A DNA stretch of 64,000 bases from Vallitalea okinawensis (lineage in GTDB: Bacteria; Bacillota; Clostridia; Lachnospirales; PQDH01): NCBI RefSeq assembly GCF_002964605.1, contig NZ_PQDH01000002.1:915090-979089 (forward strand). Direction: 5' to 3'. The translations under genes and the position numbers were made by a program. Each line of letters opens with the position of its first letter. The first letter of the stretch is position 1. Under the pieces are notes generated by a model. The model was not told where the DNA came from, did not search any database, and was given only the letters and a program-made list of their open reading frames with translations. Positions 9,355 to 17,962 of the stretch are shown here, one piece after another.

Positions 9355-10094
9355 TCATACTCTCCTCTCTTAATCTTAATAGATTTTTCATAAAGTGCCC
9401 TTACTTTAATAATACTCTCTTGTATCCCTATTTCCTTCTCAAAATACGTCACCGGCATGATACCCATTAAACTGTTGGTTAGAAACATACCATCGCAAGA
9501 CCTGAGAAAATCTAAATCAATTCTTTCTTCTCTCACTTTAAAATGGTTAATAACCCACTGTCTAACAATTCCCTTTAATAAGCCAGTATCAGCATGGGGT
9601 GTATAGATACATTCACCTTTAACAGCAAAGAGATTACTAATACTACCTTCTGCTACTAGGTTATGTTCATTTAAGAATAGGCATTCATTAAATCCTTTAT
9701 CCAATGCTTTTTGTCTCGCAACAATATTATCACCAAAATTAAGTGTCTTCATGTAAACAAAGGGGGATGTTGAATGTCGCTTAATTGGTGCAACAGTTAA
9801 CCTAAAACCTTTTAAATAGTCTTCCTCAACATATGGTATTTTCCTAATGTTGTATATGGTGTTTTCTTCCGATACCATGATTTTTAAAGCACAAGACTTT
9901 ATCCCCATCTCTTTGATTTTAAGCCTCACCTCATCAATATCAAGAGCTTTATTCAGGTCTAATTGAGTTAAAGTGTAATTAAGTCTCTTTATATGTGACT
10001 CTAAAAAAACCGCATGGTCTGTAATGAGTATGGTTTCAAAAGCCCCTATACCAAACATATAACCTTTGTCACAGTTTATAACTTGACTCTTCAT
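9342..10094 (-). CDS. pabC: 4-amino-4-deoxychorismate lyase
   Basis: A 250-residue fold-type IV PLP enzyme (branched-chain aminotransferase/ADC lyase family) that converts 4-amino-4-deoxychorismate to p-aminobenzoate and pyruvate. Visible: the start MKSQVINCDKGYMFGIGAFETI, a RQKALDKGFNECLFLNE segment (with the presumed PLP Lys upstream in MKTLNFGDNIVARQKA), VAEGSISNLFAVKG and TGLLKGIVRQ. Its position directly behind pabB favours ADC lyase over D-amino-acid or branched-chain aminotransferase. It begins 46 bases after pabB and overlaps the next gene by 13 bases. Confidence 0.88.
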   Translation of the reverse strand: MKSQVINCDKGYMFGIGAFETILITDHAVFLESHIKRLNYTLTQLDLNKALDIDEVRLKIKEMGIKSCALKIMVSEENTIYNIRKIPYVEEDYLKGFRLTVAPIKRHSTSPFVYMKTLNFGDNIVARQKALDKGFNECLFLNEHNLVAEGSISNLFAVKGECIYTPHADTGLLKGIVRQWVINHFKVREERIDLDFLRSCDGMFLTNSLMGIMPVTYFEKEIGIQESIIKVRALYEKSIKIKRGEYEWKS

Positions 10095-10140
10095 AAATCC
10101 TGTCCCTCGTTTCCCTTAGGTAAATCTCTCGAATAAGTCC

Positions 10141-11502
10141 CTAATACCTTATAGCCTTAAATAGTGCTTTAGCTTTTGTTAAGGTTTCCTCATATTCTTC
10201 TTCAGGGTTGGATTCCCAAGTAATGCCTCCTCCAACACCTATATAAGCTTTACCATCTTTCATTAGTACTGTCCTTATGACTATATTAAAATCAGCATTA
10301 CCATCAAAACCAATATACCCAACGGAACCAGTGTAAATGTTTCTTTTAGTAACCTCTAACTCTTCAATGACTTCCATTGCTCGTATTTTAGGTGCACCTG
10401 TAATAGATCCTCCTGGGAAAGTAGCCTTTAATAGATCAACTATAGAAGTATTTTCTTTTAAAGCTCCTTTAACCGTAGAAACCAGATGGTAAACTGTAGG
10501 ATAAGCCTCTAATTTGAAGAGCTCTGTCACTTCAACTGTCCCTGGCTTACATACCTTACTTAAATCATTTCTCTCCAAATCAACGATCATGAGTAACTCA
10601 GATTTATCCTTTTCACTTTCCAGCAATTCCTTTTTATAGAGCTGATCTTCTTCTACATTATTTCCTCTTGGTCTTGTCCCTTTTATAGGTCTCGCTTCTA
10701 CAATACCATCACGTACTTTAAGAAACCTTTCTGGTGAAGAAGATACTATAGAAAAATCCCCTAAGGGTAAGTAAGCTGAAAATGGCGCTGGATTAATTTG
10801 TCGTAGGTGCTGATACAATGTACGACTATCCTTATTAGTCTCACACGTATAGGTATGAGTCATATTGGCTATGTAAATATGCCCTTTTTTAATAAACTGC
10901 CGCATTTCTTCTACAGCTTCCATATAGCTATCTCTAGTAAAAGGAGAAATAAAAGTTTCCTTATCTTCTTTTCCTATCATTTTTGTTGAAGTATCAATAC
11001 TTGCTTCAATAATAGCTATGATCTGCTGACAAAGTACCTTTGATTCACCACGTACCCCTAAGCAGCAAACATAATGTTTATTCTTCTTGTGATCAATAAG
11101 AATATAGCTGTCATAGATATTAAAATAGCAAAGTGGTATAGATACCATTTCATTTGACATAGAGGGTAATTTCTCAATTGCATCTTTTAAATCATAACTT
11201 AAGTAACCTATCGCTCCTCCGACAAAAGGTAATCCAGTATCATTTTTCAGCTTATATTGCTTAATAAACTGATCTAACTCTTCAAAGACATTTCCCTTGT
11301 ATTGTCGTCCATCACAGTTACAATAATCATTTTCATAGGAAAAATGATGTACAGGGTGAAAAGCTATAATAGAAAAATCCCCCAAACCATTATTATGCAT
11401 AGAGCTTTCAAGTATGACGCTCTCTCTTTCATGATGAAACAATGTATAGAGTTGAAATGGATCAAGCTCTGTCTTTAATTCAGCAATATGATAGTTTAGC
11501 AT
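10141..11502 (-). CDS. pabB: Aminodeoxychorismate synthase component I
   Basis: A 453-residue chorismate-utilising enzyme that aminates chorismate to 4-amino-4-deoxychorismate. The C-terminal catalytic domain shows SSSPERFLKV, the PIKGTRPRG motif with the catalytic Lys of PabB (anthranilate synthases have a different residue there), LLMIVDLERNDLSKVC, FPGGSITGAPKIRAMEVIEELE and YTGSVGYIGFDGNADFNIVIRT. The N-terminal ~150 residues are the tryptophan-binding-like domain. It overlaps pabA by 7 bases, so subunits are translationally coupled. Ribosome binding site is weak, consistent with coupling. Confidence 0.94.
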   Translation of the reverse strand: MLNYHIAELKTELDPFQLYTLFHHERESVILESSMHNNGLGDFSIIAFHPVHHFSYENDYCNCDGRQYKGNVFEELDQFIKQYKLKNDTGLPFVGGAIGYLSYDLKDAIEKLPSMSNEMVSIPLCYFNIYDSYILIDHKKNKHYVCCLGVRGESKVLCQQIIAIIEASIDTSTKMIGKEDKETFISPFTRDSYMEAVEEMRQFIKKGHIYIANMTHTYTCETNKDSRTLYQHLRQINPAPFSAYLPLGDFSIVSSSPERFLKVRDGIVEARPIKGTRPRGNNVEEDQLYKKELLESEKDKSELLMIVDLERNDLSKVCKPGTVEVTELFKLEAYPTVYHLVSTVKGALKENTSIVDLLKATFPGGSITGAPKIRAMEVIEELEVTKRNIYTGSVGYIGFDGNADFNIVIRTVLMKDGKAYIGVGGGITWESNPEEEYEETLTKAKALFKAIRY

Positions 11503-12086
11503 TTCTTATCTTCGCACCCTTCAATAAAGTTCTGAAGCATTTTATGACCATCCTCTGTAAGCACTGCCTCTGGATGAAATTGAACTCCTTCAATGTTATA
11601 CTCTTTATGGCGAATCCCCATAATAACTTGATCTTTAGTTTTACTCGTTATCTTCAGCTCATCTGGTAAGCTTTTTCTGTCTGCTATTAGAGAGTGATAA
11701 CGTGTTACCTTTACAGATTCTTTTACACCTTGGAATATCCCCAAGCCATCGTGTTGAATAGAAGAAACCTTACCGTGGACGGGCTCCTTCCCTTCAATAA
11801 TATTACCACCAAAAGAGTGAATAATAGCTTGATATCCTAGGCATATACCGAGAATAGGGATTCTCCCCTGAAAGGCTTTAATGATATCCAAACAAACGCC
11901 AGCATGAACTGGAGCCTTCGGACCTGGTGATATAATGATTCCTTTAGGATTAATGTGCTCAATTTCCTCAATGGTTATTTCATCATTTCTATATACTACG
12001 ATTTCTGTACCTAATTCTTCAAAATAGCGAACAAGATTATATACAAAAGAATCATAGTTATCAATCATTAGAAAGATACAGACCAC
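11496..12086 (-). CDS. pabA: Aminodeoxychorismate synthase glutaminase subunit
   Basis: A class I glutamine amidotransferase of about 190 residues that feeds ammonia to PabB. Catalytic Cys in ILGICLGYQAI; His-Glu in IEGVQFHPEAVLTEDG; substrate loop SPGPKAP. The same subunit could serve anthranilate synthase, but no trp genes are present. The start is unclear: GTG 12086 overlaps the AGGAG site at 12086-12090, while ATG 12068 would remove part of the first beta strand (CIFLMIDNYDSF) that the family needs. An ATC codon at 12077 lies exactly 8 bases after AGGAG. I keep the longest frame as the outer limit. Confidence 0.9.
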   Translation of the reverse strand: MVCIFLMIDNYDSFVYNLVRYFEELGTEIVVYRNDEITIEEIEHINPKGIIISPGPKAPVHAGVCLDIIKAFQGRIPILGICLGYQAIIHSFGGNIIEGKEPVHGKVSSIQHDGLGIFQGVKESVKVTRYHSLIADRKSLPDELKITSKTKDQVIMGIRHKEYNIEGVQFHPEAVLTEDGHKMLQNFIEGCEDKKC

Positions 12087-12132
12087 TCCTTTAAAATTGA
12101 TTAATACTATTTAAATATCCCTTAAGTCTAAA

Positions 12133-12197
12133 GAGAGCACATGACTAAATGTCTTCAACAGTACTTTGTACTACTTCTACATTAATCATGTGCTTTT
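12133..12197. terminator. Hairpin between folE and pabA
   Basis: AGCACATGA (12136-12144) pairs with TCATGTGCT (12186-12194), with further pairing inside and a small inner hairpin AGTAC/GTACT (~12160-12172). It may end part of the folE transcript; the T-tract in that direction is weak. Confidence 0.55.
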
Positions 12198-12218
12198 AGG
12201 CATAAATCTACTTCAACA

Positions 12219-12806
12219 TTAAGCATTATACAATAACATTAATTGATTCTGAAGTACTGGATTGGTTTTAAATTGACCTCGTAAAGTTGTTGTTAAAGTC
12301 TTAGCATTATTCTTTTTGATACCTCTAGTTGTCATACAAGCATGTTCGCCTTTAATAATAACTGCAATATCTTTTGAATCAGTTATTCTACTCATAACAT
12401 CAGCAATATCTTGTCCAATTCTCTCTTGAAGTTGAAGACGTCTACCAACCATATCCGCAATGCGCGCTATTTTACTCAATCCAATAATCTTCTTGTTAGG
12501 TATATAGGCGATGGCAACAGTCATATTATACATAAGTGCTAAATGATGCTCGCAGTGACTAAAGATCTCAATGTCTTTCATAAAGACCATGTCCTTGTGT
12601 TCTTCTTCAATCATAACATCTTCTTCAAAAGTCTTATTAAACATATCAGCAATTTCATCGTTGCTATATTGCATGCCTTCAAATACTTCAGCATACATAC
12701 TCGCCACTCGTTCTGGTGTATCTTTTAATCCTTCTCGCTCTGGGTCATCACCGAGCGCTTCAAGTATACCCCTGATGTGATATGCAATTTTGTTTTTATC
12801 AATCAT
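12219..12806 (-). CDS. folE: GTP cyclohydrolase I
   Basis: A 195-residue type IA GTP cyclohydrolase, which makes 7,8-dihydroneopterin triphosphate from GTP, the first folate step. Visible: [17 protein letters not shown], the zinc/substrate motif [35 protein letters not shown] and the second zinc Cys in [10 protein letters not shown]. The Cys and His ligands are intact, so it is the zinc-dependent FolE rather than FolE2. ATG 12806 is preferred to TTG 12809, with AGGGGG seven bases upstream. First gene of the cluster on this strand. Confidence 0.95.
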   Translation of the reverse strand: MIDKNKIAYHIRGILEALGDDPEREGLKDTPERVASMYAEVFEGMQYSNDEIADMFNKTFEEDVMIEEEHKDMVFMKDIEIFSHCEHHLALMYNMTVAIAYIPNKKIIGLSKIARIADMVGRRLQLQERIGQDIADVMSRITDSKDIAVIIKGEHACMTTRGIKKNNAKTLTTTLRGQFKTNPVLQNQLMLLYNA

Positions 12807-12930
12807 CAATATACCCCCTTTTTTTGGGATATTTTTTTACTTCTACAAAAGAATTTCTTCATCTTTTAATATAATCATAAAACTACGTGAAAGTCAATAT
12901 TTAATAATATTCCAGTAGAAATTCCTTAAT

Positions 12931-12972
12931 AAAAAAACATCTCGCAAGGACTTAGTTCTTACGGGATGTTTT
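12931..12972 (-). terminator. Intrinsic terminator of the acidic repeat protein gene
   Basis: Imperfect stem AACATCCCGTAAG / CTTGCGAGATGTT followed on the minus strand by seven T residues. Confidence 0.8.
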
Positions 12973-12978
12973 AATGTT

Positions 12979-15630
12979 TTAGTTTTCAATAATAACTTCT
13001 ACTATAATATTGTTTACTACTTTAAACTGAGCATAGTTACCAGGGCTTAATATCTCTGGATTAGCACTTAGTAAATCTTTACTTACTAGATGTTGTGCTG
13101 TTTCACCATCTACAATACCTATTATTAATTTCATTCCTGAAGTTGTGAAGGATACCTCAATGATTTCACCAGTAATTTGTTCTACATTGTCTTCTACAGC
13201 AATTTTTGTAACTACATTATTTTGTAACTCAACCTCTACATTCATATTTACAACTATATCTTCTAATAAAGAATTTACTCCATTTACTATTATCGTTTCC
13301 ATATTCTCAGCTAGATCATATTGTTCTTCGTCTATTCTTATACTTCTTTCTTCAAGGTCTATTTTCGTTAATAATCCTTGTACTTCTAACACTTCACTTT
13401 GCTGTATGCTGTTAGCATTTATTATTTCTACTAATCCATTATCTATTTCTATTTCAATCTTCATTTCAACTTCTAAATCTATTAATGTTGCTTCTGCTTC
13501 ATCGATGAATACTTCTACTTCATCAGATAAGTTATATACTGCTTCATTCATTTCTATCTTTCTTTCCTCTATATTTATACTTGTTAATAATCCTTGAACC
13601 TTAATAACTTCTGAAGTCTTAGCATCTATTTTTGTTACTAACTCATCTTCAACAAACACATTAGCTTCCATACCTATCTCTAAATCTTCTAACGTTGCTT
13701 CTTTTCCGTCTATTGTAACTTGTATTTCTCTTGATAATACATATTCTTTAGCCCCTACTTTTACATAATAAACTCCAATTAGATCAATATCTTTTATTTC
13801 TCCTAATACTCTTTCTCTATTAACCATTGTAGCTTCTATCTTAATTATATCGTTATCAACTAAATAAATTATCGCTGACATTCCTAACTGTAAATCTTCT
13901 ATTTGTGCTTCTTCTTCATTTATAGTTACAATAGCTTTACTTAAAAGATCATACTCTTGATCATCAACAGACAGATGATATATACCTATTAAATCTAAAT
14001 CTGTTATTTCGCCTTCTAGCTTACTTGTCTCTATTATTTCAGCGTATATTTTAACTATTTCTCCATGACTTAACTCCGCTTCTACTAACATACCAACTAT
14101 TAAGTCTTCTAATGTTGCTACTTTTTCATCAACTTTTACTATTGTCTCTGTTGCTAACTGGTAGTCTACTCCGCCAATTTCTACGTACCTGTCTTGTAAA
14201 TTTATAGCTGATATCTTTCCTTGTACCTCTAAAATTTCTTCTTTAAATGCATTTATCTCTGCTATTTCACCATTAACTTCTACAGCATTAATTTCCATTT
14301 CTAAGCCTAAGTCTTCAAACATTGCTTCTTCGTTATTTAATCTTATTTCCACTTCTTTAGCTAACTTATATTCTACTTTATCTATTACTATATATCTATC
14401 TTCAAGATCTATACCAGTTATATTTCCTTCTATTTCTTCAATCTCAAACTCTACATTTACTTTAACAACTATCTCTTTCTGCAATTCTACAACAACACTC
14501 ATACCTGTTTCTAGATCTTCTAAATCACGCGCGAAGCCATTGATAACTACTTGTGCATCTCGAGATAATTTATATTCTGCTTCATCTATTGTTATATGGT
14601 AAGTTCCTATTAAATCTAAATCTTCTATATTCCCTTCTATTTCTTCATATCCTATGCTATGAGCATAAATTCCAGCTACTTCTTCATCAATTATTTTAAT
14701 TTCAGCTTCCATTCCAACTTCTAAATCTTCTAATGTTGCCTCTTCTTTATCTAAAATAACTTCTACTTCTTCTGCTATTTTATATTCTTCTTTATCTATT
14801 GTTATATGGTAAGTTCCTATTAAGTCTAAATCTTCTATATTCCCTTCTACTTCTTCATATCCTATGCTATGAGCATAAATTCGAGTTACTTCTTCATCAA
14901 TTATTTTAATTTCAGCTTCCATTCCAACTTCTAAATCTTCTAATGTTGCCTTTTCTTTATCTAAAATAACTTCTACTTCTTCTGCTATTTTATATTCTTC
15001 TTTATCTATTGTTATATGGTAAGTTCCTATTAAATCTAAATCTTCTATATTCCCTTCTATTGTTGCTATTCCTTGTACACTTTCAGCTTCTATTTTCGCT
15101 TCTTCATCTTCAATTTCAAGTTCTACTTCCATTCCAATTTCTAAATCCTCTAAATCAGCCTCTTCTCCGTCTATTTCAATTTCTACTTCTGCTGGTAATT
15201 CATATTCTTTACCATCTATTTCTAGAACTTTATCTTCTAAGTCTATATCTGTTATATTTCCTTTTACTTCAATTTCTTCCTCTTTGTCATCTTCGTCATC
15301 ATCATCTTCATCGTCACCTGAATATATTTCTTTTAATACTCCTCCTGGTAGACCATCTAATATTCCTTCTTCATCGAGGTCCTCTAATGAATCTTTTGAT
15401 AAATCTAGTCCCAGAATTATTTCTTTTAAAACTCCTGGTGACAAGCTTCCTGAATTTTCTATAATTAGTTCTACTGCTTCTTCCTCTGATAAATCTGATT
15501 TTAAGATCATATTTTTCAATAATCCTGGTGCCATTCCACCTTTCCCTGACTTTGCGAATACCACTGGTGCTCCTGTAAGAGATAAAATAGTTATTACTAA
15601 AACAATCGATATTATTCTTCTTAATTTCAT
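12979..15630 (-). CDS. Large secreted acidic repeat protein (ten ~70-residue repeats)
   Basis: An 883-residue protein with a clear signal peptide (MKLRRIISIVLVITILSLTG, cut near APVVFA). After a short helical region and an Asp/Glu run (residues ~100-120) come ten tandem repeats of ~70 residues and one degenerate copy, each following the pattern EGNI..(D/N)L..Y.I.ID..EY.L..EV.V.ID...ATLEDL..GM...V.I....V..I.A. The pattern (about six short strands, GM turn) suggests a small beta-barrel resembling DUF5666-like repeats. Repeats 2 and 3 are nearly identical in DNA with a 210-base period. The protein is very acidic and has no anchor motif that I can see. It lies 197-250 bases after rsgI and is probably part of the SigI regulon: surface or matrix role inferred. 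Confidence 0.75.
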   Translation of the reverse strand: MKLRRIISIVLVITILSLTGAPVVFAKSGKGGMAPGLLKNMILKSDLSEEEAVELIIENSGSLSPGVLKEIILGLDLSKDSLEDLDEEGILDGLPGGVLKEIYSGDDEDDDDEDDKEEEIEVKGNITDIDLEDKVLEIDGKEYELPAEVEIEIDGEEADLEDLEIGMEVELEIEDEEAKIEAESVQGIATIEGNIEDLDLIGTYHITIDKEEYKIAEEVEVILDKEKATLEDLEVGMEAEIKIIDEEVTRIYAHSIGYEEVEGNIEDLDLIGTYHITIDKEEYKIAEEVEVILDKEEATLEDLEVGMEAEIKIIDEEVAGIYAHSIGYEEIEGNIEDLDLIGTYHITIDEAEYKLSRDAQVVINGFARDLEDLETGMSVVVELQKEIVVKVNVEFEIEEIEGNITGIDLEDRYIVIDKVEYKLAKEVEIRLNNEEAMFEDLGLEMEINAVEVNGEIAEINAFKEEILEVQGKISAINLQDRYVEIGGVDYQLATETIVKVDEKVATLEDLIVGMLVEAELSHGEIVKIYAEIIETSKLEGEITDLDLIGIYHLSVDDQEYDLLSKAIVTINEEEAQIEDLQLGMSAIIYLVDNDIIKIEATMVNRERVLGEIKDIDLIGVYYVKVGAKEYVLSREIQVTIDGKEATLEDLEIGMEANVFVEDELVTKIDAKTSEVIKVQGLLTSINIEERKIEMNEAVYNLSDEVEVFIDEAEATLIDLEVEMKIEIEIDNGLVEIINANSIQQSEVLEVQGLLTKIDLEERSIRIDEEQYDLAENMETIIVNGVNSLLEDIVVNMNVEVELQNNVVTKIAVEDNVEQITGEIIEVSFTTSGMKLIIGIVDGETAQHLVSKDLLSANPEILSPGNYAQFKVVNNIIVEVIIEN
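14591..15060. repeat. Tandem 210-bp coding repeats
   Basis: The block beginning GTTATATGGTAAGTTCCTAT occurs at 14591, 14801 and 15011, exactly 210 bases (70 codons) apart, and the sequence between copies is almost identical for the middle units. This marks a recent in-frame duplication inside the acidic repeat gene. Confidence 0.9.
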
Positions 15631-15879
15631 TCTTTCGACCTCCTATAAACTAAATATTATTTAAACTGCCAAACTAAAATATGTACATGCTCTTTTATCC
15701 AAAACCACTGTTTTCTTTTACTCATTATCATCCAATAACATGATGATATATTTTTTTACTTTAATACCTTGAACCACATCCCCTCTTTTTTTTATAGTAC
15801 ATCCTAAGTCTTAGGATTACATCATCTTAAGACAAGCCTTTTTCATACACATCCTTGTTATCTTTCTTCTCTTCTTTCT
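15631..15879. other. Spacer between rsgI and the acidic repeat gene
   Basis: AT-rich. The part from 15827 to 15879 encodes, in a shifted frame, what looks like the lost end of RsgI. A 17-base palindrome ATCCTAAG-T-CTTAGGAT sits near 15801-15817. No convincing terminator or promoter is seen, so read-through from rsgI is possible. Confidence 0.4.
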
Positions 15880-17040
15880 CTACTTCTTTTTCTGATTTTT
15901 TCTTTCTTGTTCTATTTCTTTTTCTGCCTTCTTGTTTTCCGGTTCTATCACTATTTCTTTTTCTGCTTTCTTTTCTTCTTGCTCTATCTCTTTTTCTGCT
16001 TTCTTCTCTTCTTGCTCTATCTCTTTTTCTGCTTTCTTCTCTTCTTGCTCTATCTCTTTTTCTGCCTTCTTCTCTTCTTGCTCTATCTCTTTTTCTGCCT
16101 TCTTCTCTTCTTGCTCTATCTCTTTTTCTGTCTTTTTTTCATCTTGCTCTATCTCTTTTTCTGCCTTCTTTTCATCTTGCTCTATCTCTTTTTCTACCTT
16201 CTTTTCTTCTTGCTCTAACTTTTTTTCTACCTTCTTCTCTTCATTCTCTATCTCTTTTTCTACCTTCTTTTCTTCATGTTCTAACTTTATTTCTACCTTC
16301 TTTTCTTCCTTTTCTTGCTTTTTCTCATAGCTTTGGTCTTGCCTTGCTATATCGATATCACCAATCATTGTAGTCACTTCTGTTGTAGTAGGGTTATTCT
16401 TAAGTTCGTTTTTAGCCATTTTACCAATAGACTCTTCTTTTGCTTCTTTTGAAATAATAAACTCCGCAGAAACTTCTACGTAAGTAATATCAATGTTTCT
16501 ACTCCCATAGGCTTCTACAATTTGGTTGATCTCATCACTCAACCTTATATTACTATCTTCATTTAATATTCCTCCTGCAATGAAGACTGTATTGTTTTGA
16601 GTGGATAAATAGTTGAGTTCTACTGCCCTGTCAATAACCCTATTAATAACTTGCTCAACAGACATTCCAATATATTTTTCTGAGAGAAGTAACTCTGCTT
16701 CTTCATTGTACGGCTTAATGGATTGTACCCTTCTGTTTTCATCTATGTAAAACTCCATGCTTGGATTAATATCCACGCTCACAACTGCTATAGCATTTGA
16801 TACCATCGGTTTATAAAGATTATAGCTCATCAAAATGATGATAAACATGAATGATGCCGCAATTGCCACCCATCTGTTTACAGATGTTTTTGATTCTTGA
16901 AATAAATCTTCCTCAATAAAATATATTTCATTACCTATCTGTGTTTTTATATCTTTCTTCACCTTGACATACTCACATTGATCAGTAAAAATAATATAAC
17001 ATTTCTTAGATTCCTCAATAACCGTACCCTTATACATCAT
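15880..17040 (-). CDS. rsgI: Anti-sigma-I factor RsgI with a highly charged C-terminal repeat
   Basis: A 386-residue membrane anti-sigma factor. Residues ~1-50 are the cytoplasmic sigma-binding RsgI domain; one membrane helix lies at ~57-76 (VAIAASFMFIIILMSYNLY); the external part (~80-210) carries the conserved AIAVVSVDINPSMEFYIDENRRV motif seen in RsgI proteins, where self-cleavage occurs. From ~240 the protein is an 11-residue repeat (variants of KEIEQEEKKAE), predicted to be one long charged helix or coiled coil; no carbohydrate-binding module follows. It overlaps sigI by 11 bases and has GGAGGTGAG before its ATG. The reading frame ends early in an A-run; see findings. Confidence 0.9.
   Translation of the reverse strand: MMYKGTVIEESKKCYIIFTDQCEYVKVKKDIKTQIGNEIYFIEEDLFQESKTSVNRWVAIAASFMFIIILMSYNLYKPMVSNAIAVVSVDINPSMEFYIDENRRVQSIKPYNEEAELLLSEKYIGMSVEQVINRVIDRAVELNYLSTQNNTVFIAGGILNEDSNIRLSDEINQIVEAYGSRNIDITYVEVSAEFIISKEAKEESIGKMAKNELKNNPTTTEVTTMIGDIDIARQDQSYEKKQEKEEKKVEIKLEHEEKKVEKEIENEEKKVEKKLEQEEKKVEKEIEQDEKKAEKEIEQDEKKTEKEIEQEEKKAEKEIEQEEKKAEKEIEQEEKKAEKEIEQEEKKAEKEIEQEEKKAEKEIVIEPENKKAEKEIEQERKNQKKK
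15905..16320. repeat. 33-bp direct repeats in the rsgI tail
   Basis: About ten tandem units of roughly 33 bases (CTCTATCTCTTTTTCTGC type on the plus strand) encode the KEIEQEEKKAE helix. Opposite-strand open frames rich in Phe, Leu and Ser here are by-products of this repeat. Confidence 0.9.
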
Positions 17041-17695
17041 CTTGACTCACCTCCATTTCAGTCATATATGTTTTTATTCTGTCAAATGAACTATTATATA
17101 TAATGACACTTGCTATGATATAGTTTCTATGCCTTTTTATAAATTTAAGTGAATAACCATAAGTTCTACTTAACTTCGTACTAGGTAATTTTTTCTTTCG
17201 ATATAAAGAGTTAAGTAATTCACTATTTGAGTGAACCACTTTCGCTGCTGCTATACATTTCCTTCTTGTGTCAATCCCTTTTGGTACCTGATCTGTTAAA
17301 TTAATCAAAGATATTTTAAAGGTTTTCAATTCTTCTTTTAATAATTCCATTTCTTCTTTCAAAATATAATGTTCTTGAATATTTTCATGACTGGCTTCAT
17401 TATATCTATCTATAGAAATAACCTGATTATTTTTTTCCTTTCGGATGTAATCAATAATGCGATTTCGAATAATCAATTCCGCAAAAGAAAAGAAATTACC
17501 TTTCTTTGGATTAAATTTTTCTATCGCTTCACTAAATGCAATCAATCCTATACTAAATTCATCATCATTTTCCGTACTAATATAGCGTTTAGTCGTCTTG
17601 GAAACAATGCTTATAATAAACGGCATATATTGTTTTATGAAAGCTTCTTTTTTTACTTCATTAGAAATTATGCTTTCTATATCAATTTGTTCCAC
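17030..17695 (-). CDS. sigI: RNA polymerase sigma factor SigI
   Basis: A sigma-70-family factor of the SigI type: region 2 motif DEFSIGLIAFSEAIEKFNPKKGNFFSFAELIIRNRIIDYIRKEK near residue 60, and a C-terminal SigI domain with LPSTKLSRTYGYSLKFIKRHRNYI that replaces region 4. It directs transcription of cell-envelope or polysaccharide genes and is held by RsgI. I chose GTG 17695 because a perfect AGGAGG lies 6 bases upstream and the shorter protein (221 residues) fits the family; the frame is open to an ATG at 17746 (238 residues), which lacks a good ribosome binding site. Last 11 bases overlap rsgI. Confidence 0.93.
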   Translation of the reverse strand: MEQIDIESIISNEVKKEAFIKQYMPFIISIVSKTTKRYISTENDDEFSIGLIAFSEAIEKFNPKKGNFFSFAELIIRNRIIDYIRKEKNNQVISIDRYNEASHENIQEHYILKEEMELLKEELKTFKISLINLTDQVPKGIDTRRKCIAAAKVVHSNSELLNSLYRKKKLPSTKLSRTYGYSLKFIKRHRNYIIASVIIYNSSFDRIKTYMTEMEVSQDDV

Positions 17696-17908
17696 TCTAA
17701 TCCTCCTATCAGCTAAGTTAATCATTGGTACGTTTCTTTTCTTCATTATAGTTTAATTCCTAGTAAATGAAAAGATTAATCCACCCTAGATGGCTGTATT
17801 CATAGAAGAAATATTTGTCAACTAAATGAGTATACCGCTAATAACAATTCAGACTTTAATAAAAAGTAAGGTTCCTTACGAGCAAAACTCACTATTGCCC
17901 TATACTAA

Positions 17909-17934
17909 GAAAAAAGCGGGAAGGATCTCCCACT
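17909..17934 (-). terminator. Intrinsic terminator of the secreted acidic protein gene
   Basis: Minus-strand stem GTGGGA/TCCCGC followed by six T residues. Confidence 0.75.
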
Positions 17935-17962
17935 TCAATAGATCTTATCAATTAATTATCTT

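Noticed and set aside
14591-15060. CRISPR-like periodic repeats
   Set aside because: The 210-base period is coding and nearly continuous; there are no short palindromic repeats with unique spacers.
13145-15464. Plus-strand frames (for example Ser/Thr-rich 13145-13597 and Leu-rich 15009-15464)
   Set aside because: Shadows of the acidic repeat gene, whose codon bias and protein repeats are clear on the minus strand.
15855-16373. Long open frames on the plus strand with Phe/Leu/Ser-rich repeats
   Set aside because: They are antisense mirrors of the 33-bp repeats of rsgI; no ribosome binding site and extreme composition.
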